From positions 73,191,533 through 73,255,532 of the forward strand of contig NC_089584.1 in assembly GCF_019320115.1 (NCBI RefSeq): a stretch of DNA of 64,000 nt, given 5' to 3'. Of this stretch, positions 55,382 through 64,000 are shown piece by piece (positions within the stretch are counted from its first letter, which is position 1; each line of letters begins with the position of its first letter). Source of the stretch: Miscanthus floridulus. Its lineage: Eukaryota > Streptophyta > Magnoliopsida > Poales > Poaceae. A program made the translations under genes and the position numbers. A model generated the notes under the pieces. It saw nothing but the letters and a program-made list of their open reading frames with translations, was not told where the DNA came from and searched no databases.

Positions 55382-57506
55382 GATGATAATGTAAACATGA
55401 TGCTTTCATGGTGCATGAAATATAATAACAGCTTGAATACAACTTTCCTTCACGGTATAGTTGCAAGCCAACAAAACCAACTTGCAATTCTACCACCAAG
55501 GACCACACAAGTGACTTGACCACATTGACCTTTAAACCCTACTGGTCACAAAACATGACCAAAATAAAAATCAAACTCTAACCTAACACTTAGGGTTTGC
55601 TTTTATCCATTTTTGAATTAAATTTGGAATTAAGCTCAAAATTAACTTGTTCCAAATGACCTCAAAATTTTATGTAAGCTTCCTCATGGCAAATTAGTGT
55701 ACCAAAACAAATTTCATAATTTTTGGAATTATATAGTGGCCTACAAAAATCATGGAAATTACATTTATCAATTAATTGAGCAATTTTTATCACATTCAAA
55801 AAGTACTGTAAATCAATATTTCATATTTTTCTGAAATAATATTCATCATAGAGAGGTCACACAAAAATTTTCATAATTTTTGGAGCTCTAATAAATCTAC
55901 ATAAAAATAACAAAAACAGACACTATTCATCCATTTCTGAAAATAGAAAAATTCCATTTGAACTACACAGTCGCTGACATACGGGACCCACTTGTGATCC
56001 CTAACCTTTGGCTTTGACCGTGGCGACGATGGCGTTGACCGACGCTAACTCACCGATGGTGAGTCTAATGGCGAAGGCAAAGGCACCATGGTGATCACTA
56101 CAACAAGGCGCAATGATTGGTGGCACAACCGAGACCCTACGCGGCCAGAACCAAGCACTACACCGGCCATGGTGGACACGGTGGCATGGCAACACTATGC
56201 CAGCGAAACAAGGTCAGTAGAGATCAAACAAAAGGCTTAGAAAGGATCAGCAGCTCACCCCGAACGTGTTGAAGCAACGAACGAGACTGGAGAAGCTACG
56301 ATGACGCGGGTCGACGGTGACAACAGTCACGGCGGAGCAGACTTCGTCGGTGACAGAGTTCCGGCGACTGCAGTGGGCAAAATGACCAAGTAAGAACAGA
56401 TTAAGCACCACAGCATCGAGATGAAGCTATAGAGACAACAAGCAAGGGCAACGGCTCACCGAATGACGCTGGCCGCGGTGAAACGGAACTTCGGGTGAGG
56501 TCACCGGCCGCGAGGAAGAAGGGTCACTAGCAGTGGTTCTTAGTGGACTCAGACAACCATAGTTGGTAGGATGGGTTCGCAAGGAGGAGATGGACCTAGA
56601 ACACTACTTTGCCAAGACTGGCTTGCGCTGAGGAGGCGAGGGGAGCTCGTCGGAGCTGAGGCGGCAGCGTCGGGAAACAGAGGAGAGAAAGAAAAGCTGA
56701 TAACATCGTTGGAGCTTTATAGCGCGGCCAAGAGAGCAAGGGAACGACACGCAGTGAGCATCCCATGCCAGTGTGAAGCCGAGGGCGGCCACGGGCACGT
56801 CTGGAAGGCCAAATAAAGGACGGTAGCGGTGGGGCGGTGGTCGTGCACTGTTCACCCAAAATTACAAAATTGCCATCCGTTTTAAAATTCAAATTACTCC
56901 CAAATTTTCTAAAGAAGTTGAAAATCTCCAAATGTAAAAGTTGTTCAAAATCAAAAGTTCTACAACTTTGCTTAAAAGGACATTTTCAAATTCTACCTCC
57001 ATTTTGAAATTTGAATTTGGGGTGCATTTTAGCATTTGAATCATTTCAAAATTACTCCAAATTTTATATGTAAACTTTAAAAACTTTGAATACCAAAGTT
57101 GATCCTTATAAAATAAGCTTCAACTTTGCTTTTTGTCACACCCCCAAATTCTAAATGGATTTTGAATTAGACAAAAGGGGCAAAAAGGGCTTTTATGGTT
57201 TGAATTTGAATTCAAATTTGATTTGTTTACCTTTTTACTTAACTATGATATTTGACCAATTACATGGCCCATTAGGGTTATTTGAGTCAATTAACACATG
57301 GTCTCACATGATCACATGAAATTTGACCCTTGTGGTCATGATCTTTATTTAGAGTTTTGAATCACATTACATCACATAAAATAACAACTTATGAAATAAA
57401 GCTTATTTAGTGAATGCATTCAAATTTTCTACTTTATGATTGCTTTGCAATGCATATGATGACATGTTAAGTTTTAGTGCTAGGTCAAAACACCAGAGGT
57501 GTTACA

Positions 57507-57974
57507 ATCCCATTGCTTCCTACCTATCTCTCGATGTGTTTTCTGAGCTGTTCGATCAACTTAGGAAGCCCGATTGTCTCTCCCGACGGAGATCCCGCTT
57601 TGAGTTTTTTCAAGTCTCGCCTAGGGGCGCGGAGAGCTGCCTAGGTGTGGTGACATTTTGGTTTTCATGCCTGGTCATGCAATAGTGGTGGGCCATACCT
57701 AGGCCACATTTTGTCTCACCAGGCGATGTTCCGTCTGACCCAGCATTGTTCCGTTGGCTAGCGTGCGTCCCATTGGTTAGGGTGTGTCCCATCGTTTTCC
57801 ATCCGCATTGAATGGGGGAAGGGAGAAAGTTTTCACTTTGATCTCTTGCCCCTCTTTGGCTACCGCATTTCTTCCATAAATAGGGGGAGGGAGAGTGCTC
57901 TCCGTCGTAGTCCTTTGCCTGTTCTCCAACTATTATCTACCCTCCTTCCTCCTCACCAAGAGTGCCTATATGCC
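57507..57974 (-). other. G 3' region between C insertion and antisense gene
   Basis: Starts with the duplication ATCCC, matches F (28490-28075) in inverted orientation, and holds a TATA-like ATAAATAG at 57876-57883 on the + strand, upstream of the antisense gene. Confidence 0.65.
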
Positions 57975-58490
57975 ATGGCGGTTCCTAAGTGAGACAGATG
58001 GTAAGTGAGGGGGAGGACTTATAGATCCTTTCGTAAATCCAAAGCACGATGTTGAGCTAGAGGTTGCCTGGGGCGGTGCTAGATCTCTTTGCCTAAGAAG
58101 GGGTGGCTTCCGCCGAAAGGGGGTGGCTGCTAGATTCGTCTGCGAGGCCTTCTTTGGATGGAGCCATAAGTGGAGGGGAAGTTGCCTAGGATTGTGCTGG
58201 TGTAGGGTTCATGCCTGCAGCTGCTCAAGTTGGCCATTTCATAAAGTTTGATGAGATCTCTTCCAACCATGGTGGACAAACTTCGGTGGTGATGTCCCTG
58301 CCCAGGAGCTGCCTCGACTGCATGAGAAGGTCCGATGCCCATGCTCTTCTACTAAGCATCTATGGGTGTGGCGCCTTTAAGGTACCCATTGCGCTCACCA
58401 AAGTTGAGGGAACAGAACCGAGTGGGTCCCTTGAGGTACCTGTTGCGCTCGCTGAAGTCGTGAGTAGAACCGGGTAGGGGGCCCTGTAGT
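57975..58490 (+). pseudogene. G antisense gene remnant, conserved core missing
   Basis: The start ATGGCGGTTCCTAAG at 57975 equals the F antisense start (MAVPK vs MAIPK), but a TGA follows at codon 6. Homology to F continues to about 58145, then the PF04195-type core seen in F is absent and unrelated-looking sequence follows. Two copies of a roughly 57 bp segment (AGGTACCNNTTGCGCTC) lie at about 58378-58490. An internally deleted remnant. Confidence 0.55.
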
Positions 58491-59006
58491 GGTGGTTATG
58501 TCCAGCGGTGAGTGTTGTTTTCCTTTGGCGTCATGCAATGTCGTCGAGTGGCCATAGTAGTATTTGGAATGGAAGTATTTTTTAGCAAAAAATGTAATAG
58601 TTGAGTTCGTGGGTGAGTCCCTGTCTAAACAGTTTTTGTATCAATGAATACATCAGTCCTGTTCTTTGTGATAGAATCAGTATCTATTCCTTGTTTTTAT
58701 CCTGGCGTAGCTATTGTTTTTGTCCTTTCTTTTTCGCACCTGCCTGTTAGTTCCATAGGTTGTAGCTTTTTTAAGAACCTGGGCATGGCCCATAGGGCTC
58801 AGCTACTCGTAACCGTAGGTCATGGCGGGGTGCGTTCAATTAGGAGTAAGAACAAAGTTACGTACGACAGTCAAAGGAAAAGGATTGTGCTTCCATCCAA
58901 GGACAAAGTTGTTTACCACGTGATAAAAAAGAGAGGTAATATTCGGTATTATACCGTCATGTAGCCCCCGAGCGATCTGGGCTAAAACTGTTCGGGCCGG
59001 GGTGCT
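58491..59006. other. G noncoding stretch between antisense remnant and pol end
   Basis: Contains a 106-codon + strand frame (58644-58964) with no recognised domain and no F counterpart; I treat it as chance. Confidence 0.5.
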
Positions 59007-60511
59007 TTACAGGAGCAAGTGTAGACTAAACAAGCGGTAAGACCAAATTTTAGGAGGAAAACGACGAAGCTGTTTAATGTTCCAAGTGTTGGTGAGAACA
59101 TTACCATTTTCATCCTCTAGTCCATAGGTGCCTGGTCAGATTACTTCGGTCACCGTATAGGGTCCTTCCCATGGTGGAGAGAGTTTGTGTTTTTCTTTTG
59201 TCGATTGGGTCCTCTAGGGTACAAGATCCCCGACTTCGAGGATTCTCCCCCTAATCTTTCTTTCAAGGTACCTATGGAGAGTTTGCTTATAGTGATCGGA
59301 GCAGATGACGATCATCTCATGGGCTTCCTCGAGCAGGTCGACTGCGTCTTGTCGAGCCTCCGTGGTTCGGTCGCGGTTGAAAGCCTTCACTCTTGGGGCA
59401 CCGTGGTCGAGGTTGGAGGGCAGCACTGCCTCAGCTCCATAAGCTAGGAAGAAGGGTGTGAACCCTATGGATCAGTTTGGGGTTGTTCTCAGGCTCTAGA
59501 GGATTGCTAGGACCTCTGCCACCCATCATCCGACGTATTTGTTGAGTCAGTCGAAGATGTGTAACTTGAGTCCTTGGAGGACCATGCTATTGGCATGCTC
59601 GACCTGACAGTTGGTACGTGGATGTTTGATAGAGGCCTAGTCCATCCTGATGCCGTATCCATTACTAAAGTCTAGGGACTTCTTTCTAGTGAAGTTAGTT
59701 CCATGGTGAGTGATGATATAGTTAGGAACGCCGAACCGGTAGATAATGTCAAGGAAAAATTTGACTGCCTCTTCCGAGCGGATGTTGGTGATGGGCTTGG
59801 CCTCTATCCACTTGGTGAACTTGTTGACTGCTACAAGTAGGTGAGTGAAACCACCTGGGCCCTTTTTGAGGGGTCCCACCATGTTGAGGCCCCAGACCAC
59901 GAATGGCTAGGTGATGAGAATGGATTGGAGCTCCTGTGCCGGCAAATGTGTTTATCGAGCATAGAACTAGCATCCTTCACATCTGCAGATGACCTCCTCT
60001 GCATTTCGTAGCACGGTGGGCTAGTAAAAACCTTAGCAAAAGGCTTTTCCGACCAGCAACCTTGGGGCCACGTGATGTCCACAAATCCTAGCATGGACCT
60101 TGAGGAGGAGCTGCTTCCCCTAGTCGGTGGGGATGCACTTCATGAGCACTCCTAATGGACAATGTTTGTAGAGTATGTCACCAAGCACGATGAAGGTTTT
60201 GGTGCATCGAGTGATCCATCGAGCTTTAGTCCTTTCGGGTGGGAGGACCTCCTCAAGGAGGTAGGCGAGTAGTAGCGCTCGCCAGTCAGTTTGATCGAGT
60301 GCCAATACAGCAATGTCAACGGGTGATGCTGTCATGGAGGTACTAGGATCGGAGCCCCTGAGCACTGGCTTGGCGCTAGGGTCGGAGCCCGTAGGCGCTG
60401 GCCTAGCATCGAGGTGTGTCTGGGTCAGACCTTCTAGGATGCGGGCGGATGGCTCGTGGAGGTCATTGATGAATATCCCACTTGGGGACGGGTCTCTCCT
60501 GGTGGCCAATT
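59007..60511 (-). pseudogene. G integrase (Tat type, frameshifted)
   Basis: From right to left: linker with DWRALLLAYLLEEVLP (60509-60120), zinc-binding region around 60100-59960 spread over frames, core with WGLNMVGPLKKGPGGFTHLL and VAVNKFTKWIEAKPI (59900-59750), and C-terminal part with EARQDAVDLLEEAHE and LEVGDLVP (59426-59214). The frame ends at TAA 59009-59007. Several frameshifts and stops. It integrates the DNA copy in the family; broken here. Confidence 0.82.
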
Positions 60512-60689
60512 TTGTGAGAAAGTCGGTGGCATCATTGTCCTTTTGGGGGACATGCTACAGCTCGATCCCCTGGAATTTGTCCTCGAGCTTGCGCACCTCC
60601 TAGAAGTATGCTGCCATGAGGGGGCTTTTGCAGGAGGATTCCTTCATGACTTGATCAACGACCAACCCTGAGTTGCCGTGAACATAGAG

Positions 60690-61148
60690 TCATGTAGCAC
60701 TGAGCTCGATGGCGATGCACAGTCCGTTGGTGAGGGCCTCATATTCTACGACTTTGTTTGAGGCCAAAAAATGGATGCGGATGGTGTAGCAGAGTCTACT
60801 CCTATCTAGGGAGATTAGAACCACTCTAGCCCTCAAGCTAGGCGCCATTACGGACCCATCGAAGTACATTGTCCAGTACTCATGGGTGATGTTCGGGGTT
60901 AGTAGCTGGACCTCCATCCATTCAGCAACAAAATTCACGAGAGGCTGAGACTTAATAGTGGTACAAGGGGTATACCTGATGTCATGGCCCATGAGTTCGA
61001 GTGCCCACTTGGAGATTTGCCCCGCGGCGTCATGGTTGTGGATGATGTCTCCGAGCGGGTATGAAGTGACGACCGCAACTTCGTGGTTGGTGAAGTAGTG
61101 CAGGAGCTTCCTGGTCACCATTAGCACGGCATATAGGAGTTTTTGCAC
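60690..61148 (-). pseudogene. G second (archaeal-type) RNase H domain
   Basis: An open stretch of 152 codons. The first part is the end of the normal RNase H (VVTSYPLGDIIHNHDAAGQI, WALELMGHDIRYTPCTTIKS); then an extra RNase H begins YWTMYFDGSVMAPS (first Asp) with NKVVEYEALTNGLCIAIEL (Glu). A second RNase H after the first is characteristic of Tat elements. Confidence 0.83.
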
Positions 61149-61159
61149 CTAGGGGTACT

Positions 61160-62250
61160 AGACCTTGGGGTCGGTAAGTACCTCCTCGATGAAGTATACG
61201 GGTCGCTGTACCTTGAGCTGGTGTCCCGGCTCCTCCCTTTCGATGACCAGGGTGGCACTCACCACATGGTTGCTTGCCGCGACATAAAGGAGGAGGGGTT
61301 CTCCCTATTCAGGAGTGATGAGGATTGGGGCCAACGTTAGGGATGCTTTGAGGCTTTCTAGAGCCTGCTGGGCTTCCTCAGTCCAAACGAAGGCGTCCAT
61401 CTTTTGGAGGAGCTTGTTGAGTGGCATCCCCCATTCGCCGAGCCAAGAGATGAAGTGGCTTAGGGCAGCCAGACAGTCAGTGAGCCTTTGTACGCCCTTG
61501 ACATTACGTATGGGGCCCATGTTGGAGATGGTTGTGATCTTTTCGGGGTTGGCCTCGATGCTGCGCTCGGACACGATGTATCCCAGCAGCTTTCCCTTTA
61601 GAACCCTTCAGAGGTTTGCGAATGTCATGGCCAAGTTTGTGATCAGGTCATAAGCTTGAGCTGTTTTGACCACTATGTCATCAACATAGATGACAATTGT
61701 TGGTTTTGGCCGCTCGGCTTGATCAGGCCGATCGAGCGAGTTGATTTGGTCAGCGAAGCATTGCTGCATGCACCTTTGGTAGGTGGCGCCAGCGTTCTTC
61801 AGACCGAAAGGCATGGTCACATAGCAGTACAAACCATATGGGGTGATGAACGAGGTTGTGAGCTGATCAGATTCTTTCATAGCGATCTAGTGATAGCCTG
61901 AGTAGGCATCTAGAAAGGAGAGGATCTCGCAACCTAAGGTGGAGTCGACTATCTGGTCTATGTGTGGCAAAGGAAAGTGATCTTTTGGACACACTTTGTT
62001 GAGGCCAGTATAATCAACACACATTCTACACTTCCTGGTCTTCTTTTTAACAAGAATAGGATTGGCAAGCTAGTCGGAGTGGAATACCTCTCTGATGAAT
62101 CCAGCTACCAGGAGTTTGGTGATCTCTTTGCCTATCGCCGTACGTCTCTCATCGTCGAAGCGACGCAGGCGCTGCTTGGCGGGCTTCAAGCTCGGGATGA
62201 GACACAGTGCGTGCTTAGCAACCTCCCACGGTTTGCCTAGCATGTCAGAA
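61160..62250 (-). pseudogene. G reverse transcriptase and first RNase H
   Basis: RT with SFITPYGLYCYVTMPFGLKN, AGATYQRCMQQCFADQ and the active site VIYVDDIVVKT (YVDD at 61688-61677). A roughly 15-residue insertion (NSLDRPDQAERPKP) sits before the active site. Then SERSIEANPEK, LAALSHFISWLGEWGMPLNK and the RNase H start near 61340-61160. A TGA at 61610-61608 and other stops break it. Confidence 0.87.
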
Positions 62251-62289
62251 GGCTGCCATGCGAAGACATCATGATTGGCGCGCAGGAAG

Positions 62290-63000
62290 TCAATGAGCTC
62301 ACATTCCTATTTGGCCAGGAGTTGGGTCCTGATCCGCACCGTCTTTGTTGGGTCAATGGGGTCGACACCCATCGCCTTGGTTTCCTTGAGCGAGCGGAAG
62401 GCTGTCGAGGAGGTTGGTTTGTTGTAGTCCGGGACTACTAGAGTTGATGACTCCCCGAGCCACAAGAGCTCAGACGAGTTGACGACCACGGTGGCGAGCT
62501 TGAAATGCTCGTGGTCGCACATGAAGGCGTGCAAGAAGTCACTACTTACAGTGATGACACTGTTTGGTCCTAGCATCTTGAGCTTGAGGTAGCTATAGTT
62601 GGGGATCGCCATGAATTTGGCATAACATGGATGCCCCAAGATAGCATGGTAGGACCTTGGAAAGTCCACCACTTCAAAGGTGAGGACCTCCGAGTGGAAG
62701 TTGGCTCGTTTACCAAATGTGATGGGTAGATTGATCTGCCTAAGTGGGTATGCCTACGCTCCTAGGGTCAGCCTATGGAAGGGAGAACCTGCTAGGCGGA
62801 GTTCTGACCGGGGAATGCGCATGGCGTCGAGGGTGTCGATGTAGAGAATGTTGAGGCTGTTGCCTCCATCCATCAGCACCATGGTGAGGCGCTTCTTGTA
62901 GACGATAGGGTCGACGATGAGTGGGTAGCATCCCAGTCTTGCGACGTGGGAGGGATGGTCCCTCTAATTGAAGGTGATCGGAGATTCCGACCAACTAAGG
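62290..63000 (-). pseudogene. G protease region
   Basis: Protease active site reads MVLMDGGNSLNILYIDTLDA (about 62880-62830); the Tat family usually has D-G-G-S/N here. Downstream MVDFPRSYHAILGHPCYAKF and MAIPNYSYLKLKMLGP (62672 onward) is the protease C-terminal region. Frame changes around 62700-62780. It cleaves the polyprotein in the family. Confidence 0.8.
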
Positions 63001-63089
63001 AAGGAGGGGACGACCATCTCAGCGGTGCAAGCCTTCTTATAGCGCACCTTGTGCTGGCATCTTGTCTAGATAGTGTCGGACCCACTGAA

Positions 63090-63950
63090 GATCATGATGC
63101 ACTCCTCAAGTTTGGGGAAGCCATCTCTGTCCTTGCCTGTCGCGCCTCCTTTCTTGGTTGTCGCCTCTTTGTTGTCTCCCTCCTTTGGCCCACTGGCCTG
63201 TCAGAGGAAATGTTTGAGGAGCTCGTAGTCCTTGTAGAGGTGTTTGATAGGGTAGGCGTGGTTGGTGCATGGACTATCCATGAGTTTGTTGAAGTGGTCA
63301 GGCAGCCCCTGTTGGGGCTGCTTCCCCGTGCGATCAGCCACGGCGACCATCGTGGTGTTGTTCGATCGGTGTCGATCCTTTTTGTTCTTCTTGCCCCTCT
63401 ATGTGGAGGGGCCCTCGTCTTGGTCCATGCACTTGGCCTTGCCTTTGTCCTAGCCTCTGTTGAAGACTGCTCTGACCACCTCCTCTCTAGAGGCATGGTT
63501 AGTGGCGACATCGAGCAGGTCATGGGTGGTACAAGGTTTCAGGCAGCCAAGCTTGTGAATTAGGGACTCGCAGTTCATCCTAGAGAGGAATGCGCTGATG
63601 ACGTCCATGTCGACGACATCAGGGAGGGAGTTGCATCATTGGGAGAACCTATGGATGTAATCCCGCAGGGACTCGCTAGGCTCCTGCTGGTAGCTCTTGA
63701 GGTCCTAGGAGTTTCTAGGGTGGACATATGTCCCCTAAAAATTTCTAACAAAGACCCTCTTGAGGTCCACCTAGTTGCGGATGCTGTCGTGTGGGAGGAA
63801 TTCAAGCCACGCTTGAACAAGTTCCCTAGTGCAAATGGGAAGATATTGAATGATGAAATAGTCATCATCCACTCCTCTAGCCCGGTAGGCGAGCTGAAAG
63901 TCTTCGAGCCAAATGCCTAGGTTTGTCTCCCCGGTGTATTTGGTGATGTT
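63090..63950 (-). pseudogene. G gag (capsid region, broken)
   Basis: The minus strand reads a retrotransposon gag: ELVQAWLEFLPHDSI, VDLKRVFVRNF, GTYVHP, DLKSYQQEPSESLRDYIHRF, VVDMDVISAFLSRMNCESLI, DLLDVATNHASREEVVRAVF. TAG stops appear at about 63770, 63727, 63706 and 63650, several at Gln- or Trp-like positions of the family. The N-terminus lies beyond the window edge or just before 63950. The protein builds the particle. Confidence 0.82.
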
Positions 63951-64000
63951 GGTGGGTGGTCAGAAATGCTATGGGAACGGTGCTCTCCGGATACGCCGGC
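63951..64000 (-). other. Window edge: G gag N-terminal side
   Basis: Continuation of the G internal region; too short to interpret. Confidence 0.4.

Larger units (their letters stand above)
47352..57506 (-). mobile_element. Element C: chromovirus-type Ty3/gypsy retrotransposon with gag deletion
   Basis: 10.2 kb, minus strand, perfect target duplication ATCCC (47347-47351 and 57507-57511). 3' LTR 47352-49905, pol with chromodomain, protease, only the C-terminal end of gag, primer site, 5' LTR 53827-57506. The internal region is only 3.9 kb because gag and any upstream frame are missing. The LTRs differ by about ten bases in the first 215 aligned, plus two large deletions. Closely related to A. 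Inserted in element G. Confidence 0.93.
53827..57506 (-). repeat. Element C 5' LTR (full-length form)
   Basis: 3,680 bp, starting (element sense) TGTAACACCTCTGG and ending CTACCATA. It contains the acidic short frame (55381-55220), hairpin (54298-54283), Cys-rich block (54259-54185) and a 24 bp tandem duplication (54798-54845) absent from the other LTR. Confidence 0.92.
44424..64000 (-). mobile_element. Element G: Tat-type Ty3/gypsy retrotransposon (split by C, runs off window)
   Basis: Minus-strand element with a 3' LTR (44424-45684), repeat-rich 3' noncoding region, antisense gene (+ strand, 57975 onward), pol (59007 to about 63000) and gag (about 63090-63950). The 5' end lies to the right of the window. 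C is inserted at 47351/57507. A second RNase H after the normal one and the antisense gene place it in the Tat group (established). It is the same family as F, in opposite orientation. Confidence 0.85.

Noticed and set aside
58644..58964. 106-codon frame on the + strand in element G
   Set aside because: No domain, no counterpart in F, starts in a T-rich stretch; judged chance.
1..64000. CRISPR arrays, rRNA or tRNA genes, bacterial-type operons
   Set aside because: None seen; repeats here are LTRs, tandem U3 repeats or duplicated noncoding segments of plant retroelements.

Overview
This 64 kb window is intergenic DNA from a large, repeat-rich plant genome. It is almost certainly a grass, and probably a panicoid such as the Saccharum/Miscanthus/Sorghum group. 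The evidence is the set of element types present: long-LTR chromoviruses with chromodomains, a Sirevirus-type Ty1/copia element with an env-like frame, and Tat-type Ty3/gypsy elements that carry the grass-typical antisense 'putative gypsy-type transposon' gene. I see no intact host gene, no rRNA or tRNA gene and no CRISPR array. Nearly every base belongs to nested LTR retrotransposons, and most of their reading frames are broken.

Layout. Gy1 (a + strand chromovirus) enters from the left with pol at 1-2370. Its 3' LTR starts near 2472 and is split into three pieces (2472-4643, 16472-16556, 25217-27363) by two later insertions. Element A (4644-16466, minus, TSD GTGAC) is a chromovirus with gag, pol, a chromodomain and an extra uninterrupted frame upstream of gag. 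Element D (16557-25211, minus, TSD GTCTT/GTCTC) is a gag-only, non-autonomous element, and it contains the solo LTR B (19886-24269, TSD ATAGG). Gy1 abuts F (27364-30920, +), the 3' end of a Tat-type element: a decayed antisense gene, a noncoding stretch and the 3' LTR. A non-LTR stretch follows (30921-32749) with a small palindrome and a decayed zinc-knuckle frame. Sirevirus E (32750-44363, +) comes next. It holds a solo LTR of the D family (39635-40504), and its truncated 3' LTR is fused to the first 60 bp of a second Sirevirus LTR. Tat-type element G (44424 to beyond 64000, minus) sits in that stub. G is itself split by chromovirus C (47352-57506, minus, TSD ATCCC).

How the parts work together. 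Each autonomous-type element encodes Gag (capsid/nucleocapsid), protease, reverse transcriptase, RNase H and integrase for its own copy-and-paste cycle. LTRs, primer-binding sites (all of the TGGTATCAG initiator-Met type where seen) and polypurine tracts are recognisable. All coding sets are interrupted. In-frame stops are strikingly often TAG or TGA where a relative has CAG, CGA or TGG, the pattern expected from C-to-T decay of methylated DNA.

Most interesting signals. (1) Four different chromovirus LTRs carry, in sense orientation and the same relative place, a short acidic frame ending in GKPR/GKPQ. A conserved GAGTAC...GTACTC hairpin follows, and then, in three of them, a second short block ending in acidic residues, Cys-rich in A and C. 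This may be an LTR-encoded small protein. (2) In both A and C one LTR has lost exactly the segment holding the first block. (3) Element A keeps an unbroken coiled-coil/acidic frame upstream of a stop-ridden gag.
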